DNA of 54,823 nucleotides from an uncultured Spirochaetia bacterium. GTDB lineage: Bacteria; Spirochaetota; Spirochaetia; JABEVK01. Numbering within the stretch: the stretch's first letter is position 1; each line of letters starts with the position of its first letter. The DNA is taken from the NCBI GenBank assembly GCA_937960645.1, contig CALGPJ010000058.1, forward strand, positions 1 through 54,823. Direction: 5' to 3'. Below are positions 1-9,437 of the stretch, one piece after another. The notes under the pieces were generated by a model that saw only the letters and a list, made by a program, of their open reading frames with translations, was not told the origin of the DNA and did not search any database. The position numbers and the translations under genes are program-made.

Positions 1-1824
1 CCTCCGAAAATTTTAAGTGTTAATTCCACCTTTCGGGGCGTGTTGCGCCAGATGGGATTCGATCACGCCGAACAGTTTTTGGCTTATTTGCCGGAAACTT
101 TGGGCGTCAATCCCTTTGTGGCGGAGGAGATCGATGGGGAGTTTTTCATAACGAACCCCAAAGACGGCCTCCCATGGACGGTGCGGCTCAAGTCCCTGGA
201 CCCAACCAGGGTGGGAGCGATCCTCTTCTCTTCGATTGACGCCATGCTTTCCGGGGTCTCGCTTTTCTCTCTCTTTTTCTCCGGTCGTGGGGATGTATTC
301 TGGATTTTGAACCTCAAAACCCTGCGCTTCGATTACGTCAGTCCCTCGGTGGTCCATCTTCGAGGGTTTACCCCCGAAGAACTTCGAAACCAAACCCTGG
401 AGGACGCGGTTTCCCCCAAACAGTATCCCGAGCTTGTTCGAGTCCTGGAACAACGTCTTCAGGATCTAAAATACAACCCGGACGCTCCGACTCAATTCAT
501 CGATTTCGTGGAACAGAGGCACAAATCCGGAAACATTGTCCCCACCGAGGTCGCCACGAAAATCATCCTCGACGAAGAGGGCAGTCCCAAACTCCTACTG
601 GGGCTGAGCCGCGATATTTCCCAACGGCAGTCCCTTGAAATGCACTTGAACCAGGCTCGCCGCCTGGAGAGTTTGGGGCTCATGGCAGCGGGGATCGCCC
701 ATGATTTCAACAACATGTTGATGGCCGTTCAAGGTAATCTCGATCTCGCCCTCCTGGAGAGTCCCTCCCATCTGGTGCCCTATTTGTCGAACGCCAACAA
801 AATCCTCACCCAGGCGGCATCCCAAATCCGACAGCTCATGGTCTTCGCCGGAAAGGCAAAGATCGAAAAAAGTGTCGAAGACCTGAACAAGGTGGTCCAA
901 GACTGCCACACGATGTTCAAGGTTATGGTCCCCTTTCGGATCACTTTCACGCTCGACCTGGCCGAAACAGTCCTGCCTGTGGAAATCGATGTGGCCCTCG
1001 TGCAACAGCTTGTCCTGAACCTGATTCAGAATGCCGTGGATGCCATGGCGGACGGCGGGGAGTTGCGGCTATCCACCGGTGTCCAAAGGTTGGGGGGCGA
1101 TGATCTGGCCCTACTCAAGGAAGGAACGGATCTCTTGCCGGGTGACTATGCCTTTTTGGAGGTGTCCGATCATGGCATGGGTATCACCGCGTATCACCTC
1201 GATCGCATCTTCGAACCTTTTTTCACCACCAAGGCAGTCGGGAAGGGGCTGGGGCTTTCTTCCGTTCTGGGTATCGTGCGATTGCACAAGGGAGGGCTTT
1301 CGGTCACCAGTGCGGTCGGCAAAGGCACCACTTTCACTGTCTATCTCAAACTCCTCGCGGCCTCTCAAATGACCGGCCTGACAGAAAAAGAGATTTTACC
1401 GGGTCTCTGTGCGGAAATTGAGAAGGTTCGTATTCTGGTCGTCGATGACGAGGCATCGATTCGACAGGTTGTTTCACAAATGCTCCAATTGAGCGGTTAC
1501 CAGGTCGATGTCGCTGCCAGCGGCCAGGAGGCTCTTCGGCTCATCGGCGGCGAGCGGCGTACCTACGATCTCGTGTTGCTGGATTTGACAATGCCGGCGA
1601 TGGATGGCTATGAGGTGATCCACCATTTGAAATCCCTGGGATTGCCTCTTCCCAAGATCGTGCTGATGAGCGGCTACCATCACAAGCTGGAAGAAATGGG
1701 GGCCGATGCCGGTTTTGACCGGTACCTGACCAAGCCCTTTCGAATGGATGAACTTTGCCTATTGATCGAAGAACTTCTGGGCAAAAGTCAAGGAAATCTT
1801 GACACAAAAACGGGTATGGGCTAA
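1..1824 (+). CDS. Hybrid sensor histidine kinase (PAS-HisKA-HATPase-REC), 5' partial
   Basis: Signal-transducing kinase that autophosphorylates on His and passes phosphate to its own receiver. The frame is open from base 1; GTG at 40 and ATG at 52 are possible starts but neither has a Shine-Dalgarno sequence, so the gene probably begins upstream. Numbering from GTG 40: an N-terminal region of unknown type, a PAS fold around 85-195, a HisKA domain with the H-box GIAHDFNNML (His221), an HATPase with N-box near 325 and G-boxes DHGMGI and GKGLGLSS, then a receiver around 463-580 with acidic pocket VVDDE, phospho-acceptor Asp515 in LLDLTMP and Lys in TKPF. No clear membrane segment is seen, so it may be cytoplasmic. 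The input and output partner are unknown. The stop codon overlaps a candidate tRNA promoter. Confidence 0.9.
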   Translation, partial: PPKILSVNSTFRGVLRQMGFDHAEQFLAYLPETLGVNPFVAEEIDGEFFITNPKDGLPWTVRLKSLDPTRVGAILFSSIDAMLSGVSLFSLFFSGRGDVFWILNLKTLRFDYVSPSVVHLRGFTPEELRNQTLEDAVSPKQYPELVRVLEQRLQDLKYNPDAPTQFIDFVEQRHKSGNIVPTEVATKIILDEEGSPKLLLGLSRDISQRQSLEMHLNQARRLESLGLMAAGIAHDFNNMLMAVQGNLDLALLESPSHLVPYLSNANKILTQAASQIRQLMVFAGKAKIEKSVEDLNKVVQDCHTMFKVMVPFRITFTLDLAETVLPVEIDVALVQQLVLNLIQNAVDAMADGGELRLSTGVQRLGGDDLALLKEGTDLLPGDYAFLEVSDHGMGITAYHLDRIFEPFFTTKAVGKGLGLSSVLGIVRLHKGGLSVTSAVGKGTTFTVYLKLLAASQMTGLTEKEILPGLCAEIEKVRILVVDDEASIRQVVSQMLQLSGYQVDVAASGQEALRLIGGERRTYDLVLLDLTMPAMDGYEVIHHLKSLGLPLPKIVLMSGYHHKLEEMGADAGFDRYLTKPFRMDELCLLIEELLGKSQGNLDTKTGMG

Positions 1825-1827
1825 CAT
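1799..1827 (+). promoter_or_regulatory. Candidate sigma-70 promoter of the tRNA cluster
   Basis: TTGACA (1799-1804) is a perfect -35 box. After exactly 17 bases comes TAACAT (1822-1827), a 4/6 match to the -10 box. Transcription would start near 1834, a few bases before tRNA-His. The boxes overlap the last codons and stop of the kinase gene. This is inferred from sequence only. Confidence 0.5.
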
Positions 1828-1840
1828 CGCATTGTTTCTT

Positions 1841-1913
1841 GGTGACCGTAGTTCAGTGGTAGAGCGCCAGATTGTGGATCTGGTTGTCGCGGGTTCGAGT
1901 CCCGTCGGTCACC
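1841..1913 (+). tRNA. tRNA-His (GTG)
   Basis: Cloverleaf with anticodon GTG at 1874-1876 in a seven-base loop closed by CCAGA/TCTGG. Taking 1841 as the extra G(-1) typical of tRNA-His, the acceptor stem 1842-1848 pairs with 1906-1912 and C73 is at 1913, which pairs with G(-1). T8-A9 follow in the usual place. The T arm reads GGGTTCGAGTCCC. CCA is not encoded, so it must be added after transcription. First of five tRNA genes. Confidence 0.93.
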
Positions 1914-1921
1914 CGGTGCTC

Positions 1922-1994
<73 letters not shown>

Positions 1995-2007
1995 TGTTTG
2001 TCAATTG

Positions 2008-2080
2008 GGGCCGTTAGCTCAGCTGGTAGAGCGGCAGACTCTTAATCTGTTGGTCGAAGGTTCGAATCCTTCACGGCTCA
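2008..2080 (+). tRNA. tRNA-Lys (CTT)
   Basis: Acceptor stem 2008-2014 pairs with 2073-2079 (one G-U), discriminator A at 2080. The anticodon CTT is at 2041-2043 in loop CTCTTAA. The D arm (GCTCAGCTGGTAGAGC) and T arm (AGGTTCGAATCCT) are canonical. No encoded CCA. Confidence 0.93.
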
Positions 2081-2086
2081 GGTTCT

Positions 2087-2107
2087 TGACAGGCTGGCCT
2101 CCTGTCA
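2087..2107 (+). repeat. Inverted repeat between tRNA-Lys and tRNA-Leu
   Basis: TGACAGG (2087-2093) and CCTGTCA (2101-2107) form a perfect seven-base-pair stem around a seven-base loop. There is no T tract, so it is not a standard terminator. It could be an RNase processing hairpin separating the two tRNAs in the precursor. Confidence 0.45.
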
Positions 2108-2115
2108 GTAATATT

Positions 2116-2197
2116 GCGAGAGTGGTGCAATTGGTAGACACGCCAGACTTAGGATCTGGTGCCGCAAGGTATGTGGGTTCAAATCCCACCTCTCGCA
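2116..2197 (+). tRNA. tRNA-Leu (TAG)
   Basis: Class II tRNA of 82 bases with an extended variable arm (about 2160-2173). Acceptor stem 2116-2122 (GCGAGAG) pairs perfectly with 2190-2196, discriminator A at 2197 as expected for leucine. The anticodon TAG is at 2150-2152 within loop CTTAGGA. No encoded CCA. Confidence 0.93.
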
Positions 2198-2226
2198 CGG
2201 AGGGGCGTGTCTTGAAGTCCATTTAC

Positions 2227-2298
2227 GCGAAAGTAGCTCAGTGGTAGAGCGCCACCTTGCCAAGGTGGATGTCGCGGGTTCAAGTCCCGTCTTTCGCT
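2227..2298 (+). tRNA. tRNA-Gly (GCC)
   Basis: Acceptor stem 2227-2233 (GCGAAAG) pairs perfectly with 2291-2297, discriminator T at 2298 as usual for bacterial tRNA-Gly. The anticodon GCC is at 2259-2261, in loop TTGCCAA closed by CCACC/GGTGG. Last of the five tRNAs; an intrinsic terminator follows 9 bases later. Confidence 0.93.
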
Positions 2299-2306
2299 TC
2301 CAGTTT

Positions 2307-2337
2307 GGCGGTCCCTCGGCGGGCTGCCTTTTTTTTT
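2307..2337 (+). terminator. Intrinsic terminator after the tRNA cluster
   Basis: GGCGGTCC (2307-2314) pairs with GGGCTGCC (2321-2328), including two G-U pairs, around a six-base loop. A run of nine T follows (2329-2337). This is a strong Rho-independent terminator geometry. It ends only 22 bases before the tig start codon, leaving no obvious room for a separate tig promoter downstream of it. Confidence 0.8.
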
Positions 2338-2359
2338 ACTTCTCGTTTCGGAGGTCTCC

Positions 2360-3724
2360 ATGAATGCAACGGTCAATCAGGAACTGAAATCGGGTTCGGT
2401 CGTCAGGCTCAGTTTCCAGATTCCGGCCGAAGAGGTCAGAAATATCTATCAAAAAATTCAGGATAAGTATCAGAAGCAGATTCAGATCCCCGGTTTTCGA
2501 AGGGGCAAGGTGCCCCCCGCTATCCTGGAAAAAAAATTTGGTGAGGCCTTGAAAGCGGAGGCCGTTCAGGAGGTGGTGAATCAGGCCCTGACCGAATTTC
2601 TGCCCAAGGCCGAACGGCAGCCCATACCCTACGACGAGCCGCGCCTGGTCGATACGGACTTGACGCTCGATCTCTCGCAGGACACACGGTTTCATGTGGA
2701 ATACGACACCTACCCGGTTTTCAATCTTCCGGATTGGAAGGGCATCGAGGTGGAGGAGCCCCAGGTAACGGTGAGCGAGGAAGATATCGCACGGAAACTC
2801 GAGGAGCTTCGGGAAGAGAATGCTCTTATCGTCCCCAAGACCGAGGGCGGGGCGGCTGAGGGCGATGTGGTTACCCTGGATTACACCGAATGCGATGCTC
2901 AAGGGCAGGCCGTCCCCGGTACCGAGAGGCAGGACTACGTCATGACCCTCGGTAAAAATCAGAACATCTACGACATCGACCGCGATCTTGCCGGGATGAG
3001 GGAGGGAGAGACCAGGACCATCACGAAGGACTATCCCACCGATTATCGGTTCCCCGAGCTGGCGGGTACGACCAGGACCCTCGAGGTAAAGGTCAAGGCT
3101 CTCAAAACGCGCCAATTGCCCCAGTTGGACGATGACTTCGCGCAGGACATCTCGGACCGATATCAGACCCTAAACGATCTCAAAGCCGACCTGAAAAAAC
3201 AGCTGGAGGAACACCTCGAGGAGCGGCTCACCGATATCAAGATTGAAGCACTCCTCGACAAGCTTTTGGAAAAGACGAGCATCGACCTCCCCCGATCGCT
3301 CGTTTCCTATAATTTGCAGCAGACCTGGGCCAGCCTTGCCCAAAAATACGGGATGACCGTCGCCGATTTGGACCGAAGCATGGGAGAAGAGCGGCGCCGT
3401 CAAATCCTGGAAGGCTGGATACCCCAGGCGGAACGTCAACTCAGGCGCGAGATCGTCTTGCGAAAAATCGAGGATGGCCTGGACTACACCCCGAGTGACG
3501 ACGAGGTGGATCAAGAGCTGGAAAGGTTGGCCCGCCGCTACAACACCGATGTGGAAAAGCTGAGGTCTTATTATCAGGACGGTAAGCTGATCGAACAGCT
3601 CAAGAACGATCTCAAGAGGCGCTACACGGTCAGGACCCTGGTGGCCGCTTGCAAGCTGAAGAAGGGCAAAAAAATGAGCTACAAGGATTTCATTGACGAG
3701 CAGGAACGAAAAGGAGATAATTAA
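2360..3724 (+). CDS. tig: Trigger factor
   Basis: Ribosome-bound chaperone and peptidyl-prolyl isomerase that meets nascent chains at the exit tunnel. The N-terminal domain holds the ribosome-docking signature GFRRGKVPP near residues 46-54. An FKBP-like isomerase domain spans about 165-245, followed by the long helical C-terminal domain that forms the chaperone arms. Length is 454 aa, usual for the family (about 430-450). The ATG is preceded by GGAGGT five bases upstream. It heads a tig-clpP-clpX-lon proteostasis operon, an order widespread in bacteria; clpP starts 3 bases after its stop. The terminator just upstream raises the question of how it is transcribed. Confidence 0.97.
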   Translation: MNATVNQELKSGSVVRLSFQIPAEEVRNIYQKIQDKYQKQIQIPGFRRGKVPPAILEKKFGEALKAEAVQEVVNQALTEFLPKAERQPIPYDEPRLVDTDLTLDLSQDTRFHVEYDTYPVFNLPDWKGIEVEEPQVTVSEEDIARKLEELREENALIVPKTEGGAAEGDVVTLDYTECDAQGQAVPGTERQDYVMTLGKNQNIYDIDRDLAGMREGETRTITKDYPTDYRFPELAGTTRTLEVKVKALKTRQLPQLDDDFAQDISDRYQTLNDLKADLKKQLEEHLEERLTDIKIEALLDKLLEKTSIDLPRSLVSYNLQQTWASLAQKYGMTVADLDRSMGEERRRQILEGWIPQAERQLRREIVLRKIEDGLDYTPSDDEVDQELERLARRYNTDVEKLRSYYQDGKLIEQLKNDLKRRYTVRTLVAACKLKKGKKMSYKDFIDEQERKGDN

Positions 3725-3727
3725 ACC

Positions 3728-4369
3728 ATGAAGCCGACAGAAACTGCGGCCCTTACCAGAGCGGCGGCCCACCACATCGTTCCCTATGTTTGGGAACAAA
3801 CCAGCGGCGGGGAGCGGAGTTACGATATCTTCACGCGGCTGCTCAAGGATCGCATCGTGTTTCTCGGGGGAGAAATCGACGATTTTACCGCCGACGTCGT
3901 TGTCGGTCAGCTCCTGTTCCTGGAATCTCAAGATCCTGAAAAAGACATTGCGCTGTATGTCAATTCCCCGGGTGGCTCCGTAACCGCCGGTCTGGCCATC
4001 TACGACACCATCCAGGTGTTGCGCTGTCCGGTTCAAACCATCTGCATGGGACAGGCTGCCAGCATGGCGGCTCTCTTATTGGCAGGAGGTACCAAGGGCA
4101 AGCGATTGAGCCTGCCGCACAGCCGCATCCTTATCCACCAACCCTGGGGAGGTGTTCAGGGCCAGGCCAGGGATATCAACATCCAGGCCCGGGAAATTTT
4201 GCGGCTGAAAAACCTCACCATCCAGATCTTCGCTCAGCACACCGGCAAAAGCGAGGACACGGTTGCCGCGGACATGGAAAGGGATTTTTTCCTCGAGCCC
4301 AAACAGGCGGTCGAATACGGAATCATCGACCGGGTTCTCAGTCGTGAGGCTCATCATGGCAAGGGCTGA
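3728..4369 (+). CDS. clpP: ATP-dependent Clp protease proteolytic subunit ClpP
   Basis: Serine protease subunit that forms the degradation chamber docking with ClpX. The 213-aa protein shows the catalytic triad at the expected spacing: Ser112 in GQAASMAA, His137 in SRILIHQPW and Asp186 in MERDFF (25 and 49 residues apart, as in E. coli ClpP). About 15 extra N-terminal residues may be a propeptide. The stop overlaps the clpX coding region by 14 bases, which suggests translational coupling and a matched supply of the two subunits. Confidence 0.97.
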   Translation: MKPTETAALTRAAAHHIVPYVWEQTSGGERSYDIFTRLLKDRIVFLGGEIDDFTADVVVGQLLFLESQDPEKDIALYVNSPGGSVTAGLAIYDTIQVLRCPVQTICMGQAASMAALLLAGGTKGKRLSLPHSRILIHQPWGGVQGQARDINIQAREILRLKNLTIQIFAQHTGKSEDTVAADMERDFFLEPKQAVEYGIIDRVLSREAHHGKG

Positions 4370-5639
4370 GATCGCGACCTGCAGTTTTTGCGGAAAGAAG
4401 GCCAACCAGGTCGCCCGAATGATCGGCGGACCTCGAGGGGTGAACATCTGCAACGAGTGCGTCGCCTTGTGCCAGAACCTCCTGGAAACAGAAAACCACG
4501 CGCCGGAGCTCGACATCGAACTTCCCCTTCCCCACGAGATGAAGGCCTATCTCGACCATTACGTGATTGGTCAGGAAGAAGCGAAAAAGGTCCTCAGCGT
4601 CGCGGTGTACAACCACTACAAGCGCATCAAGCAACGACAAAAGGGCCAATACCCGGATGTGGAACTCGACAAGAGCAACATCCTCCTCATCGGTCCCACG
4701 GGGACCGGCAAGACCCTGCTGGCCCGAACTTTGGCCAGGAGACTCAAGGTGCCCTTCGCCATCGCCGACGCCACCACCCTGACCGAGGCCGGTTATGTGG
4801 GTGAGGACGTCGAGAACATTCTTCTCAAACTGATTCAGGCTGCCGGAAACAACGTGGCCCACGCCGAGCGCGGCATCGTGTACATCGACGAAATCGACAA
4901 GATCGCCAAAAAAGGCGAGAATGTGAGCATCACCCGGGACGTCTCGGGGGAAGGGGTGCAGCAGGCCCTTCTCAAGATCATCGAGGGGACCATCGCGTCG
5001 GTACCACCCCAGGGTGGTCGCAAGCATCCCAATCAAGAGATGATCCGCATCGACACCACCGACATCCTCTTCATCTGCGGCGGCGCCTTCGTGGGTTTGG
5101 ACAAGATCATCGAGCGCCGCCTGACGTCCCAACCCATTGGTTTTGGTTCGGACCTCAAGCCGCGATCGACCCATTCCGTCTCCGAGCTTTTGAAGCAGGC
5201 CCAGCCGGACGATCTGATAAAATTCGGGCTCATTCCCGAATTCATCGGCCGGTTGCCCATTACCGTCGCCCTGAACGACCTGGATCGCGACGATCTGGTT
5301 CGGGTAGCCACCGAACCCCGAAACAGCATCATCCGACAGTACCAGGTCCTGTTCGAAATGGACAATTGTATCCTGGAATTCGAAAAAGACGCGGTCTACG
5401 CCATCGCCGAACTGGCGATCAAGCGCAAGACCGGGGCGAGGGGGATCCGTTCCATCGTGGAAGGCGCCATGAACGATCTCATGTACGAGATTCCGGCGAT
5501 GCCTAACCGAAAAAAAGTCATCATGACCAAAGAGGTGTTTTTGGAAGACGCCGAGCCGGTGATCATCTCGGATCCTCGAGAGATCGATCGGCCCTGGGTC
5601 AGGGAACTCTATGATTTTTCAGCGAAAGACTCGGCCTAA
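4356..5639 (+). CDS. clpX: ATP-dependent Clp protease ATPase subunit ClpX
   Basis: AAA+ unfoldase that recognises, unfolds and feeds substrates to ClpP. I chose ATG 4356 because the protein then starts with the family's zinc-binding domain (CSFC and CNEC at the N terminus). Length is 427 aa, close to E. coli ClpX. Walker A GPTGTGKT is at about 113-120, the pore motif GYVG follows, Walker B is near YIDEID (176-181), and the IGF loop that docks on ClpP is at 261-263. It overlaps clpP by 14 bases at its start and lon by 29 bases at its end. A longer open frame upstream of 4356 lies inside clpP and is not needed. Confidence 0.97.
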   Translation: MARAEIATCSFCGKKANQVARMIGGPRGVNICNECVALCQNLLETENHAPELDIELPLPHEMKAYLDHYVIGQEEAKKVLSVAVYNHYKRIKQRQKGQYPDVELDKSNILLIGPTGTGKTLLARTLARRLKVPFAIADATTLTEAGYVGEDVENILLKLIQAAGNNVAHAERGIVYIDEIDKIAKKGENVSITRDVSGEGVQQALLKIIEGTIASVPPQGGRKHPNQEMIRIDTTDILFICGGAFVGLDKIIERRLTSQPIGFGSDLKPRSTHSVSELLKQAQPDDLIKFGLIPEFIGRLPITVALNDLDRDDLVRVATEPRNSIIRQYQVLFEMDNCILEFEKDAVYAIAELAIKRKTGARGIRSIVEGAMNDLMYEIPAMPNRKKVIMTKEVFLEDAEPVIISDPREIDRPWVRELYDFSAKDSA

Positions 5640-8019
5640 AGAGGCCGATCGAAAAAACCTCGTCGTCCTGGTCATCGCCAAGCCCCTCCAGTTTCCGGGA
5701 AACCCCCTTCCTTTTTTTATTTTCGAAGAAAACGATGTCAATGCGGTGGAACTTGCCTTGGGTGATACCAAGGAAATCCTGATCGTCCCCCCAAAACTGA
5801 AAACCGGGGAGGGGCTTGAACACGTGGGCACCTACGCCAAGGTCGTTCAGGTCATCAGGATGTCCGACGACTCGGTCAGGGTCCTCATCGAAGCCCGGCA
5901 AAGGGCCAGGGTGATCCGTTACATCCAGAGGGAACGCTACCTTCGTGCCGAAGTGGAAGTCCACGACCCATCGATCGAATGGAATGCCAACCTGGCCGCC
6001 CTGATGCAGACGGCCTTTCAGCTTTTGACCGAGTCCAAGGAGATCCAAAAAAAGATCCCGCAGGAGAAGTGGGACCTCATCCTCAAAGCCTCGACACCGG
6101 ACGCTGTGGTGGACGCGGTGACCCCCTTCCTCAACCTGGACTACGAGAAAAAGCTGGAGATTTATCTCAAGACCGACGTGAAGGAAAGATTTGAAGAGTT
6201 TTTGGTATCGCTGCGCCTGGAAATGGAACTCAATAGTATCCACCAGGAAATCAATCGCCGGGTGCGGTCCCGTTTGGACCGAAGCCAAAAGGAGCACTAC
6301 CTCCAGGAAAAAATCCGGGAGATGCAGCGGGAGCTGGGGGACGACGACGATCCTACCGGAGCCAAGGAGTTGGGCCGAAGAATCGAGGAGCTATCCATGA
6401 GTCCCGAGCTCAAGGAGCGTTGCCTCAGGGAAGTGGAACGGCTCAAGAGGCTCTCGCTCAACAGTGCCGAGGCCGCCATCACCCGAACCTACCTCGAATG
6501 GATCACGGATCTCCCCTGGAAAGTGTTTTCCGAAGACAGGCTCGATCTGTCCGAGGCCAAGCGGATCCTGGACGAAGACCATTACGACATGCAGAAGGTC
6601 AAAGATCGGATCCTGGATTTCCTGGCGACGCGGATCTTTCGCACCAATCAAAGGGGGCCCATCCTGTGTCTGGTGGGTCCTCCGGGGACCGGAAAGACCA
6701 GCCTGGCCCGCAGTATCGCACGGGCCTTGAACCGTCAATTCGTCCGCATCAGCCTGGGTGGGGTTCGGGACGAGGCCGAAATCCGGGGCCATCGGCGAAC
6801 CTATGTGGGCGCCCTTCCGGGGCGGATCATCCAGGGAATGAAGCGGGCCAGGACCTCCAACCCCGTCATGCTCCTGGACGAGATCGACAAAATCAGCTCG
6901 GACTACAAGGGCGATCCCGCAGCAGCCCTCCTCGAGGTTTTGGATCCAGAGATCAACAACGAGTTTTCCGATCACTACCTGGAAATCCCCTACGACCTCT
7001 CCCACGTGTTTTTCATTGCGACCGCCAACAGCCTGCACAACATGTCCCGCCCCATGATCGACCGCCTGGAAATGATCGAGGTTCCCGGTTATTCCTATCT
7101 GGAAAAAATTCGGATTGCCGAGGACCACCTCATTCCCCGTCAGATCACCGAAATCGGTCTGGAGGGTTGGCAGGTTCGCTTTTCCAAGGATGCCATTCAG
7201 GAAATCATCGAACGCTATACCCACGAAAGCGGGGTGCGTTCCCTGGAGAGGAGCATTGCCCAGGTGTTGCGGCGGGCCGTCAGTGAGTGGGCTCTGGAAT
7301 CGAAGAAATCCGAAAATGTGGAGGGTTCCTCGGACACCCCTGTCCAAACCTTGAATATTGAGCCTCAAGAGGTTCGGCGTGCCATGGGGGTGCCGCCGAT
7401 CGACCCGTTTGCCCGGTTGCCCGAGAAGATCCCGGGGATCGCCATCGGTCTGGCCTGGACCGAGAACGGCGGACGGGTGCTGCCGGTGGAAGTGGGCCTT
7501 TACCCGGGCAAGGGGGAGCTCGTCCTGACCGGAAGCCTGGGCGATGTGATGAAGGAAAGCGCTCGAATAGCGCTCAGCTACATCAAGGCCCACCACAACG
7601 AGCTCGACGTACCCCTGGAAACTTGCAGGGATAACGATATTCACATCCATTTTCCGGAAGGGGCGATTCCTAAGGATGGGCCGAGTGCAGGGCTGGCCAT
7701 GGTCAGCGCCCTGGTTTCCGCCTTTCGCCAACACCCCTTGAGGTCCCAATTCGCCATGACCGGTGAGGTCACCCTGATCGGCAAAGTCCTGCCGATCGGC
7801 GGCCTGAAAGAAAAACTGCTCGCCGCACATCGTCAGAAACTCTATCATGTGATTCTTCCCGCGGATAACAAGCCCAACCTCGAGGACATCCCGCAAGAGG
7901 TGACCCAGGCTCTGAACATTTACTGGGTACAAAGCGTCGAGGAAGCGTTGGATGTTTTGTTCAAGGAGGGAAACGATGAACAGTCCTCTGTTGGGACGTT
8001 CGCTTCTGAAATTGCATGA
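5611..8019 (+). CDS. lon: ATP-dependent Lon protease (LonA type)
   Basis: Single-chain AAA+ serine protease that degrades damaged and regulatory proteins. Order of parts in 802 aa: N-terminal substrate-binding domain with the usual early [11 protein letters not shown] element, a long helical region, an AAA+ module with Walker A GPPGTGKT (356-363) and LLDEIDKI, then the protease domain with catalytic Ser692 in PKDGPSAG and Lys735 in GGLKEKLL, spaced 43 residues as in E. coli Lon. ATG 5611 lies inside the clpX end. The C terminus overlaps the argF start by 44 bases. No heat-shock operator is visible; expression probably comes from upstream. Confidence 0.97.
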   Translation: MIFQRKTRPKEADRKNLVVLVIAKPLQFPGNPLPFFIFEENDVNAVELALGDTKEILIVPPKLKTGEGLEHVGTYAKVVQVIRMSDDSVRVLIEARQRARVIRYIQRERYLRAEVEVHDPSIEWNANLAALMQTAFQLLTESKEIQKKIPQEKWDLILKASTPDAVVDAVTPFLNLDYEKKLEIYLKTDVKERFEEFLVSLRLEMELNSIHQEINRRVRSRLDRSQKEHYLQEKIREMQRELGDDDDPTGAKELGRRIEELSMSPELKERCLREVERLKRLSLNSAEAAITRTYLEWITDLPWKVFSEDRLDLSEAKRILDEDHYDMQKVKDRILDFLATRIFRTNQRGPILCLVGPPGTGKTSLARSIARALNRQFVRISLGGVRDEAEIRGHRRTYVGALPGRIIQGMKRARTSNPVMLLDEIDKISSDYKGDPAAALLEVLDPEINNEFSDHYLEIPYDLSHVFFIATANSLHNMSRPMIDRLEMIEVPGYSYLEKIRIAEDHLIPRQITEIGLEGWQVRFSKDAIQEIIERYTHESGVRSLERSIAQVLRRAVSEWALESKKSENVEGSSDTPVQTLNIEPQEVRRAMGVPPIDPFARLPEKIPGIAIGLAWTENGGRVLPVEVGLYPGKGELVLTGSLGDVMKESARIALSYIKAHHNELDVPLETCRDNDIHIHFPEGAIPKDGPSAGLAMVSALVSAFRQHPLRSQFAMTGEVTLIGKVLPIGGLKEKLLAAHRQKLYHVILPADNKPNLEDIPQEVTQALNIYWVQSVEEALDVLFKEGNDEQSSVGTFASEIA

Positions 8020-8941
8020 TCTCTCCTTCGTCGAACTGCGTTACCTTCTGGACCTGAGCCACCGGGTCAAGGCCCAACGGCGCCGCCGAGAGGCCACCAG
8101 CCGCTTCCGGGGACTGAGCTTAGGGCTCCTCTTCGAAAAACCCAGCACCCGAACCCGAAGTGCCTTCGAGACTGCCTTTGGCGAGGAGGGGGGGCACCCC
8201 TGTTTTCTCAGTCCCAAGGACATTCAGTTGGGAGCCAAGGAAACCATCGAGGACACGGCCCGAGTTCTGGGCCGCATGTTCGATGGCATCATGTTCCGGG
8301 GATTTCGGCAAGATTCGGTCGAAGCCCTGGCCCGATACTCCGGTGTTCCCGTGTACAACGGCTTGACCGACGACTACCACCCGATGCAGGTTTTGGCGGA
8401 TCTCATGACCCTCGAGGAAAACTGGGGCCAGCTGGAAGGGCGTAAGCTGGTTTATGCCGGGGATGCCCGCAACAACATGGCCAACACCCTGATCTTCGGC
8501 TGCGCCATGGTGGGCATCGAGCTCGTCCTTGCCTGTCCCGAAGAGCTCAGTCCCGACGAGCGCATCGTTCAGGAAAGCCGCAATTATCTTTTGGACGACA
8601 CTCCTGCCCTCGTCATCGAGCGAAATCTCCAAACCGCTTTGCGGGGGGCGGATGCTGTCTACACCGACGTCTGGGCCAGCATGGGAGAAGAAGACAGGCT
8701 GCAGGAACGATTGGCGCTCCTGAGACCCTATCAAATCAACGCCGAAACTCTCTCCTGGACCCAAAAAAACGACACCCTGTTCCTCCACTGCCTCCCTGCT
8801 GTGCGTGGCAACGAAGTTACCGCCGAGGTGCTCGAAGGCCCCAACAGCAGGGTCTGGGACCAGAGTGAAAACCGCAAACATACGACCAAGGCGGTGCTTT
8901 TGGCCACCTTGCCCCTGTTCGAAAAAACGCTTGATCCCTGA
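7976..8941 (+). CDS. argF: Ornithine carbamoyltransferase
   Basis: Joins carbamoyl phosphate to ornithine to make citrulline, in arginine synthesis or, working backwards, in arginine fermentation. The carbamoyl-phosphate motif STRTR is at 57-61, HPMQ at 135-138 and the ornithine-side motif HCLP at 271-274. Length is 321 aa, normal for the family. I chose ATG 7976 since AAGGAGGG sits five bases upstream; an alternative in-frame start at 7952 lacks this. It overlaps lon by 44 bases, an unusual pairing. No other arginine genes are nearby, so anabolic and catabolic roles cannot be separated. Confidence 0.95.
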   Translation: MNSPLLGRSLLKLHDLSFVELRYLLDLSHRVKAQRRRREATSRFRGLSLGLLFEKPSTRTRSAFETAFGEEGGHPCFLSPKDIQLGAKETIEDTARVLGRMFDGIMFRGFRQDSVEALARYSGVPVYNGLTDDYHPMQVLADLMTLEENWGQLEGRKLVYAGDARNNMANTLIFGCAMVGIELVLACPEELSPDERIVQESRNYLLDDTPALVIERNLQTALRGADAVYTDVWASMGEEDRLQERLALLRPYQINAETLSWTQKNDTLFLHCLPAVRGNEVTAEVLEGPNSRVWDQSENRKHTTKAVLLATLPLFEKTLDP

Positions 8942-8975
8942 GAGATGCCGATTTATACTCACGAAGGAGGTTCGC

Positions 8976-9437
8976 ATGAAACACCTAGTTCCCCTGATAC
9001 TGGCCCTGTTGATTTTAGGCCAGGGAATTTATGCTCAGGCCGCCGGAAGTCCCTCGAATCCGCGTCCCAACCTGGTGGTCTCGCCCTACTATGTCAAAAA
9101 CGTGTTCCTGAACCGCATCGTCAGCACCGCCCGAGGTTACCGCATCGAGTATTTCAACGCGCGCATGGAGCCCAAGGCCATCCATGTGCCCATCGAATGG
9201 TTTTCCCGCCAAAACCAGTACGGCCGCCTCGAGGACGGGGGGGTGAAGGCAGAAATACTTTTTGCGACCGACGCGGCCTATCCCTACGTGAGCATTTTCT
9301 GGAAGGACGGAAAGTTTTCACACCTCAGAATCCACGCCCAGGAAAGTTTCAATCACTCTTCCTGGGGAGTGCTTCGGCCTCAGACCAACATCGATGATCG
9401 GTTCAAACCTGACGCCGAGCTCGAGTTTGAGTTTTAA
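8976..9437 (+). CDS. Small predicted secreted protein of unknown function
   Basis: I do not recognise a family. The 153-aa product begins with a basic residue, a hydrophobic core (about residues 4-17) and a likely signal peptidase site near AQAAG, so export to the periplasm or beyond is probable. The mature part is rich in aromatic and charged residues, with short alternating stretches that suggest a beta fold. It has no lipobox, cysteine or transmembrane helix after the signal. ATG 8976 follows an excellent GAAGGAGG. It sits 34 bases after argF and its 3' end overlaps the next gene by 44 bases. Confidence 0.8.
   Translation: MKHLVPLILALLILGQGIYAQAAGSPSNPRPNLVVSPYYVKNVFLNRIVSTARGYRIEYFNARMEPKAIHVPIEWFSRQNQYGRLEDGGVKAEILFATDAAYPYVSIFWKDGKFSHLRIHAQESFNHSSWGVLRPQTNIDDRFKPDAELEFEF

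Noticed and set aside
2086-2114. TTGACA-N17-TAATAT before tRNA-Leu
   Set aside because: Transcription would start inside the tRNA, and the -35 is part of the inverted repeat; a processing hairpin is a better explanation.
2005-2376. Short open frames on both strands across the tRNA cluster (products with LAQLVER-, GFEPT- and RRDLNPRH-like pieces)
   Set aside because: These are translations of tRNA genes, a well-known source of false proteins; the tRNA cloverleaves explain the sequence.
6391-7932. 513-codon minus-strand open frame
   Set aside because: Lies wholly opposite lon, with no family motifs or Shine-Dalgarno; a shadow frame.
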